Of a DNA stretch of 64,000 bases, positions 57,460 to 64,000 are shown in pieces. The notes beneath the pieces were generated by a model. It did no database searches and was not told the origin of the DNA. It saw only the letters and a list, made by a program, of their open reading frames with translations. Both the position numbers and the translations under genes were made by a program. The stretch spans positions 4,712,001 through 4,776,000 of the forward strand of contig JAGMUV010000001.1 of assembly GCA_020744425.1 (NCBI GenBank). The letters are read 5' to 3'. Each line of letters opens with the position of its first letter. Position 1 is the stretch's first letter. The stretch comes from Dactylonectria macrodidyma. Taxonomy: Eukaryota > Ascomycota > Sordariomycetes > Hypocreales > Nectriaceae.

Positions 57460-59204
57460 ATGCGGTCGACAGTATGGGGGCCCGCGATGGCTGTCCTTGG
57501 TTGCTCCTGTGCCGAGGCCGCCCTCTTCGGTCGCACCGTCTCCGGCAAGGGCTACCTGTCGGTGCCCATAGGGACGATCGACAAGCCCAAGAATCACAAT
57601 TCGAAACGAGCAGAGAATGGGACGATTCTACAAGTACTGGAGAACATGGACTTTTTCTATGCGGCGGAAAGTAGGTTTTAGACTTGCGGCATCCTGGGAG
57701 TAGCATTCCAGACGGAGGCTCTCAATGTTCCTGTGCCTGTCACAAAACACCAATACTGAAAGCCGTTGAAGCTAACTCCAACCAGTTGACTTTGGCACTC
57801 CTCCTCAAACCGTTGTAGTCCTCGTCGACACGGGCTCCAACGAGCTCTGGGTCAACCCGGACTGCAGCACGGCGCCATCGCTAGACCAAGAAGCGCAATG
57901 TAACTCGTTTGGCGAATATGACCCGCGCAAGTCCAACACGCCGCCCATCGGCCCCTTTGGGAGCGAGACGATCAACTACGGCGACGCGTCGGACCCGACC
58001 ACCCAGACGTCGGCGACGATTCGCTACTACACCGAGACGCTGGGCTTTGGCGGGGCCAACATCACCAACCAGACCTTTGGTGTTGTCGTCACCAGCGATG
58101 GCATCTCCCAGGGTATCATGGGTCTCTCGCCCGACTTGCGCGGCGGTTTCGACAGCGACGAGCCCTACAGCCTGGTTCTGACGTCCATGGCTGACCAGGG
58201 TCTCATTGCCAGCCGCGCCTTCTCCCTCGACCTACGCCATTCCGAGGCCACCACCGGCGCCGTGATTTACGGAGGGTTGGACCGGAATAAGTTCATCGGC
58301 TCGCTGGAGAAGCGGCCCATCATCCGCGGCGAGGCCGGCGAGTTCCGTCTAGCCGTGACGCTGACCAGCCTAGGCGTGACCTTTGAGCAGTCCGAGGACT
58401 TTGGCGTCGACGAGGAGGACTCCAACGTGATGCTCGACTCGGGCACCACCATCACGCGCATGCACTACTCGGCCGCCTACCCGATCCTCGAGGCCCTGGA
58501 CGCCGAGGACGACGGCGAGGGCTACTACATCACGCGCTGCTCGTACCGCAACCGCCCCGGCAGCGTCGACTTTGGCTTCGGCCCCAAGATCGTCCGCGTG
58601 CCCTTCAGCGACTTCATCCTCGACGTCGGCTCCGCCACCTGGTGCTACATCGGCCTCGTCGTCACCACCGACCAGCAGATCCTCGGCGACTCGGTCCTGC
58701 GCGCTGGTTACTTTGTCTTTGACTGGGACAACGAGGAGGTGCACGTCGCTCAGGCGGCTAACTGCGGCGAGAATGACATTGTCACCATTGGCTCCGGCAC
58801 TTCTGCGGTGCCTGATGTCACGGGCAACTGCCAGGAGAGCGATGTGACAGCTGCGCCTTCTACAACTGACAGTAGTGACTCAGAGACCGTAAGCACTTTG
58901 ATATCTTGGTACAGCGATCATATTTGCTAACCTGTGACAGTCCGCCATCTCGAACACGGTCGGCCTGCCAACTCAGGCCTTCACAACCACTTACACCATC
59001 ACATCGTGTCCCTTCCAGGACTCAGGTTGCACCGTCGGCGCCGTCACGACGCAGACATACGGAGGTGCCGGGCGCCCGACTGTCACTGTCACAGCGGGCG
59101 CGGATTCCAACAGCGACGAGGATTCTGGTGCATGGTGCAACATGCCGATCAGCTGGGTCTTTGTGGCCATGGGTGCGTTCGCGGTTGGATGCAACATGGT
59201 ATAG
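57460..59204 (+). CDS. secreted aspartic protease, yapsin-like with GPI-type tail
   Basis: Three exons (57460-57670, 57786-58888, 58941-59204; phases fit), 525 aa. Signal peptide ending near SCAEAALFG; propeptide; pepsin-fold active sites VVVLVDTGSNELWV and SNVMLDSGTTIT; the flap Tyr region INYGDASDP; ILGDSVLRAGYFVFDWDNEEVHVAQ near the end of the core, as in A1 proteases. Then a Ser/Thr-rich stalk with Cys (TTYTITSCPFQDSGC), and a C-terminal hydrophobic helix (ISWVFVAMGAFAVG) that fits a GPI-attachment signal. Family role: cell-surface processing of wall and secreted proteins. Convergent with the HET gene, whose stop is 194 bases away. Confidence 0.93.
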
Positions 59205-59397
59205 ACGAACTGGTGCAGCATTTACGACTTTTTGTATTTAAAAACGACACTTTTTCCAAAGTACATGAGCTCATTTGGTATATGGCAAATACGGCAGAGC
59301 GCCGTCTGGTTTTGGTAGATAATGTGATAGATGAAGAAAGCACACAGACTGTGCACCTTGATGTGAACGGCACCGTCATATAAGTTATATCTATGCA

Positions 59398-61380
59398 CTA
59401 ATATAAACAGACCTTTTCGGGTTTTCTTCCATCCCAGAACCTTTCAAATTCCTCAGGTGTGGAAAATGTAGCGATACCGTGGCCCAATCTCACAAACCCC
59501 GTTCGTCCGCCTCCGGCCGGTGCAAGAACAAGAAGCAAGGTGCCCTTTGATGAACCAAATTGCGGAATATGACCAAGGGCAAGAGCTAGTACATCAGGCA
59601 GCCTTGATGAGATTTCTTGTATTCTGGCAGTGTCATCAGCAAAGAATTTTCCCTTGATATGCCCCATACGAAAATCAACTTCGTCAAATACAGATGTCAG
59701 TTGACAGCCAACCTGAGTAACCTGCGCCACGCGCCCCATCACCGCGATGAAGCCTCCCTTGACGGGGCTGAACTCTTTCCTAGCCGCTAGTTCAAACTCT
59801 AGATGGTTGGCGAGAATGGAGAACCCGGTATCTGGAGAGAAAGTGGAGAAGGGCTGCCAGGTGATTTCGCCGTTATGAGATGCCCATGTCCAGCTCGGAT
59901 ATCTATGCCCTTCGAGTCCTTGACGATTATGCCGTTTCCTGTGTGTCCAGGAAAGTCCATAGGGAAGGTGGGAGGTCCATAATCCCGCGAGATATTGATC
60001 TCTTATGTGCAGTTGATATACCTGAGCGATGCCGGCGAGAGCCACCAGGCGGTCTTCATATTTAGTAAACTCCCGTTTGCAGTACGTCGAAACAATATCC
60101 GTGTGCCATCTCTCTACTAACATAGCGGTGTCCAAGATTTCTGGACGAAGAACCATGGACGGAATCGTTGACGAAGCCAAAGGTCTGAGGTCCTCCAATC
60201 GATAGGCCTTTCGACATTCCCAAATTAACTGGGTAGCGGTAAAGTGGACGATTCGGGGTGATAGAATGCGCTCCTGATAAACCCAGCCACGACTGTTGAT
60301 TGGGCTGTCCTCCACAACGCGAGGTGGGTGAAACTGGAATGTACTAGACAACATGATAGATGACTTCAGCCCCGTGCTGTGGTCGTTGGTGGTGATGGTG
60401 ATGGTGGTCTCTCCTAGACCAACGCTGCTCTGCTTATTGAAGCAACCACCAGACCCGTCGCGGGCATGGCTGGCTGAGATGGTAAGGAATGCGTTATGAT
60501 AGATGTCTCCCATTTTGATGGACTCATTAGCCCAGTCCTCTCTAGAGTCTTGAACAATGCAGAGAGCATCAATCCAGATGTATCGTACCCCTAGGCGACG
60601 GGTTATTTCAACGGCATCCCTGAAAGTTGGCGTCAGATCGTGCCAATCGATATTTGCTTTCATCTGTGGGAGATTGGCCGTTTTGGTCATGCATTTTAGC
60701 AGATTAGTACCCCAACAGTGGCTCAATGCGATGTAAGGAGGACAAGCTGTTTCGACGTCGACAAGGCACACCGAGTTCGCACCAAGGTTAAGCAATCTTG
60801 AGGGGAATGATTCCGAACTCTTCAGTCGCAGAGGTGACACACAGTTATGCTTGCTACATTCATCTAGGCATGAAAGAATGAAGCGGAATGTCTCGGGGGA
60901 TTTCGTGTTGGTGAGGTCAATGTTCATGACGGGAACTCCGTACTTTGCGGCTGGGTCGCCTAGTAAATTGTCATTCAGTAAAGTTGCCAATGCCTCAACG
61001 TGAGTGTACCCACCAAGTGAAGTCCAGACTTCTACATCTCTGATACTGTTTGTCACAGTTCCGGCCGTGTCAGTGTCGATAGTGGCTGTGAGCACGTTGC
61101 CGAGGTGGGGGTTTGTAGGATCGATAGGCCTCGCCCCCAGCCGTAGATTTTGGTAGTTTTTGAAGCTATGTGAGTTGAACTGACTGATTGAGCCCGGATC
61201 AATAAACTGCGATAGCAAATTGCACAAGTCGCAGGAGGACACAGTGTCAGCGAGCATAGAGCGGCTAAGGGCATGGCGGTAGCCATCTGCTGACATAAGT
61301 GCTTCCCCGTTGATTGCAGAACATTTCTGACACAATCGTTGATCATCTGACGACTCATCTGAGTCTGTATCTATGTCCAT
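59398..61380 (-). CDS. HET-domain protein
   Basis: Single exon, 660 aa. The acidic N-terminus is followed by Cys pairs (CQKC, CDLCNLL) often seen before HET domains. HET (PF06985) signatures: PYIALSHCWGTN (about 215-226), FRDAVEITRRLGVRYIWIDALCIVQDS, DIYHNAFLTISASHARDGSGG and RGWVYQERILSPRIVHFT. The C-terminal half is variable, with the usual YPSWTWASHNGEI. Family role: triggering regulated cell death in allorecognition; most paralogues have unknown partners. No signal peptide. Confidence 0.95.
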   Translation of the reverse strand: MDIDTDSDESSDDQRLCQKCSAINGEALMSADGYRHALSRSMLADTVSSCDLCNLLSQFIDPGSISQFNSHSFKNYQNLRLGARPIDPTNPHLGNVLTATIDTDTAGTVTNSIRDVEVWTSLGGYTHVEALATLLNDNLLGDPAAKYGVPVMNIDLTNTKSPETFRFILSCLDECSKHNCVSPLRLKSSESFPSRLLNLGANSVCLVDVETACPPYIALSHCWGTNLLKCMTKTANLPQMKANIDWHDLTPTFRDAVEITRRLGVRYIWIDALCIVQDSREDWANESIKMGDIYHNAFLTISASHARDGSGGCFNKQSSVGLGETTITITTNDHSTGLKSSIMLSSTFQFHPPRVVEDSPINSRGWVYQERILSPRIVHFTATQLIWECRKAYRLEDLRPLASSTIPSMVLRPEILDTAMLVERWHTDIVSTYCKREFTKYEDRLVALAGIAQVYQLHIRDQYLAGLWTSHLPYGLSWTHRKRHNRQGLEGHRYPSWTWASHNGEITWQPFSTFSPDTGFSILANHLEFELAARKEFSPVKGGFIAVMGRVAQVTQVGCQLTSVFDEVDFRMGHIKGKFFADDTARIQEISSRLPDVLALALGHIPQFGSSKGTLLLVLAPAGGGRTGFVRLGHGIATFSTPEEFERFWDGRKPEKVCLY

Positions 61381-63121
61381 TGTAGCTGTGCTAAGAAGAA
61401 TCTGATATCTGTTAATGAGATAGGTCGCTCGTAGTTACAAAAGTGAGGGTATCTCGAAAGGTACAAGAGGCTAATTGACGATCGTGGCTGACGGCTGTTC
61501 CCGAGGTCTGCTCGGTGCCTGAAACGGCTCAGCAAGGTGTCAGACACGTGACTGGCGACGAGACAGTCGTCGCTACCCGATGAGTACTGCTAGGTGTAGG
61601 AATAAAATTGCATGCAGCCAAATTTGCCTCACTTCGCGGTCTTGCCTACCTTACACTAGATTTTAGATATCAAGTCAGGAATCCGCAGAAAAAATAGGAC
61701 AGTCATCATATTGAAAGCTGCAGCTAGAGCCTAAAAAATACTGTACAGAGAATCCAAGTCCGCCGAGTGGCCCAGGTATAGGGTGGGGGGGCTTGAGCGC
61801 ATAAGCCGGACTTTATGTACCTAGTAGTATAATCCAGACAAAAGAGGGCCTAAACAGATGTAATATTACCAGAAAGAGCAAGAACGCACGTCAGCGTCAC
61901 AATTTGGCTCGAGATCTCCTCACGGGACTTCCTCTTTGGCGCGACGGCTGGCGGTTGTCACTCAGGTCAGACTTTAGCCGGACACATCTCGCATGCAGGG
62001 CTCGAGGAGCTTATTCGGACGGCCGGTGCTTGAGGAAGTGCAAAAGGGGCCACGATGAGAATGGCGTCGCCTCTCCGAGGTCAAAATGACGTCGCAAATC
62101 GTCGGTTTTGGGCCGCCGGGAGATATCTCGAAACGACCCCCGAGGTTGCCAGTGTGGAGTCTGGAAAGGCGACATACCGAGGTACCGATGAGGTCGACCC
62201 ACCTAGACGATGGAACTGTGCCACACGGACTGCGGGATCTCTTCCCCCTCACTGATCTCTGCGAGGATGCTGATTTTGGGCTGCTAGTTGCAAGGTGGCA
62301 GTGACAAGGGGCTGATGGTATCATACTAGATGTGTGTATGGCATCGGATAGAAGGCTTGTGTGGCTGTGGTGGGAGACTCGGTCATGTCGGAGAGGGAGT
62401 TGCTGGGATGTTACGCTGGAGAGCCTCAGACGGAGATGGAGCTTCAACAGTTCGCCCGGCCACTCCGCACCCGCCTTCTCCGACACCAGGCCGGTGACGG
62501 AATTTAGCCCGAGGCCAGGGAAACCAGAGAAACGACCCAGCGTCAAACAATCTCAACTGAAGAATATCGGTTTCCTAGCACGCCCATTGGACATTTGCCC
62601 CTAGGTCTGTGGAGCTTCAAGCCAGAGCATCTCAAGTTTCCAACAATTAATGCGGAGAAATGTGGGGGACGCCATCTTCCTTCCCCAGCTTTTTTTTCGG
62701 GGATGGTGTTTTCCCTTCCCTCGCCCCCCATCCCTCCCCCCCCCCAAGGGTTTGGTTTGCGAACGGCGCGCGAGTCTCAGAAGAGAGAGCGAGGCCGAGA
62801 CAAGGAAGACGAGGAGGCGGGGGCCCTAAAAATGGCTATTTCGGCATGGGACGGTAAACTAACGATGCACCAGCCCGAGCCTGCGGTTGGTTGCTTGTTG
62901 CCAACGATACAACGAGCAGTTCAGCTCAGCTTGTTGGGTCTTGGTCTTTCTTTTATCAGGACCCTCGTCGCTCTCCTCCAAGTTCCGTCCGGCCTTGCTT
63001 TCCACTCTTCATCCCAGGTCTTTGTTCTCTCTCTTTTCCCTAGCTGTGTCTCTGTCTCCCTCTCAGCTCTTGAACCCTCGTCATTTCGCCCTCAATTGAC
63101 GCGCATCACATAACGTCAACC
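61381..63121. other. divergent intergenic region HET / acyl-CoA ligase
   Basis: About 1.7 kb. Contains a C-rich run (62720-62746) and a pyrimidine-rich tract (about 62940-63060) likely serving as the ligase core promoter and leader. No gene seen. Confidence 0.5.
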
Positions 63122-64000
63122 ATGGTCTTTACCTCGCCGCCCTCGGTCGCCGAGCTGCCGTCCAGTAAGCCTGCCCCAACTCTGTTTCCTGCGCTATCGC
63201 ACAGACTTGTCGCACCCTCTCGCAGCGCGTCCAACCTTTTTACTAACGCTTTTAACCCTCCAGACCCTCCAGACTCCATCACCATCGCCGAGTTCGTCAA
63301 CAACGAGAAATATGGCCGCTGCCCCATTGCCAAGGCCCGGAATCCCTTCACATGCGGCTTCACCGGCAAGACGTACTCCATGAGCGAGGTGCTGCAGCGC
63401 GAGGAGTTTATGGCTCGCGCCATCGCCAAGCGCCTCGGTTATAGCCTGCACGAGGGCACGGAATGGGACCGCGTTGTCGGCCTGTTCTCGCTCAACACGG
63501 TCAATATTTTTGTGTCCTGCAGTTCTTGAGAGTCGCCGGACTGACTGAAATGATGACAGATCGACTACCTCCCCTTCACCCACGCCGTCCACCGCCTCTC
63601 CGGCATCGTCACCCCGGCCAGTGCCGCATACTCGGCTCCGGAGCTCGAGCACCAGCTCCGATCGTCCGGCGCCAACGCCCTCTTCACCTGCGTCCCGCTG
63701 CTTGAGACGGCCCTGACCGCCGCAAAGGCCGCCGGCATCCCGGAGGAGCGTATCTTCATTCTGCCCATGCCCGGCGACAAGCCGGTACCATTCAAAACGG
63801 TTGACGATCTGGTCGAAGAGGGCAAGGCACTACCAGAGCTGCCCGCCCTCAATTGGACGCCGGGACAGGGCACTCGCCAGGTCGCGTATTTGTGTTATTC
63901 CAGTGGAACTTCTGGTTTGCCTGTAAGCGGGGATGCTTCACTCACTCTCGCTTGGCTTGCAGCTGACACGCGCCTAGAAAGCAGTCATGATCTCCCACCA
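63122..64000 (+). CDS. AMP-binding acyl-CoA ligase (4CL-like), 3' truncated by window edge
   Basis: Exons 63122-63164, 63264-63499, 63560-63922 and 63978 to the edge; phases fit. About 221 codons are visible of a family usually near 550. Starts MVFTSPPSVAELPS. Conserved parts: TGKTYSMSEVLQRE, RVVGLFSLNTIDYLPFTHAVHRLSGIV, AAYSAPELEHQLRSSGAN, and the ATP-binding P-loop YSSGTSGLPKAVMISHH, with intron 3 cutting it after LP. Reaction: ATP-dependent activation of a carboxylic acid to its CoA thioester through an acyl-AMP. Intron 2 uses an unusual GTCAAT donor. The visible start has no signal; a peroxisomal PTS1 cannot be checked because the end is missing. Confidence 0.9.

Noticed and set aside
1..64000. 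CRISPR arrays, operons, riboswitches, bacterial mobile elements
   Set aside because: The genes contain spliceosomal introns and the families are eukaryotic; no regularly spaced direct repeats of CRISPR type were seen, and no transposase or reverse transcriptase motif was recognised.

Overview
The window is nuclear DNA of a filamentous ascomycete. Evidence: many 50-120 nt GT-AG introns with CTAAC-type branch sites, HET and NACHT proteins, an M36 fungalysin, a LaeA-like methyltransferase, CFEM and yapsin-type cell-wall proteins, and long gene-poor stretches. The Mad1-like adhesin points to Sordariomycetes (Hypocreales or a neighbouring order). This is an inference from gene content, not a placement.

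Layout. 0-3 kb: 3' part of vms1 and a small unknown gene. 3-11 kb: about 8 kb with no supportable gene, ending in the promoter of a large Thr/Pro-repeat CFEM adhesin (11.0-13.6 kb). 15.8-17.7 kb: wrecked cytochrome P450. 18.1-25.3 kb: a secreted protein made only of duplicated fungalysin propeptide, a small Cys-rich gene, an FAD monooxygenase and a complete fungalysin. 25.6-28.5 kb: relic of a NACHT-WD40 gene. 29.9-34.2 kb: intact NACHT-ankyrin receptor-like gene with a predicted C-terminal membrane anchor. 35.1-36.0 kb: APH-fold protein lacking the catalytic Asp. 36.2-37.3 kb: tRNA-like (SINE-like) element touching a small unknown gene. 40.1-41.7 kb: nine-exon LaeA-like methyltransferase with a 7-nt exon and a GC-AG intron. 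43.7-45.5 kb: DUF7924-like protein. 46.2-48.1 kb: half of an ABCC transporter, broken. 48.4-49.9 kb: APT1-like esterase and an APH fragment.

From 50.7 kb housekeeping genes return: gamma-COP (sec21) and the F1-ATPase assembly factor atp12. They are followed by a GPI-type aspartic protease, a HET protein and the 5' end of an AMP-binding acyl-CoA ligase that runs off the right edge.

Taken together, 11-50 kb is an accessory, fast-turnover region. It combines surface and secreted functions (adhesin, fungalysin, propeptide-only protein), allorecognition or innate-immunity-type NLR genes (one live, one dead), and scattered secondary-metabolism genes (FAD monooxygenase, LaeA-like methyltransferase, dead P450, dead ABC pump). 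It is bounded by conserved genes (vms1; sec21 and atp12). The most unusual item is the stand-alone duplicated fungalysin propeptide near a full-length fungalysin, a candidate secreted protease-modulator pair.
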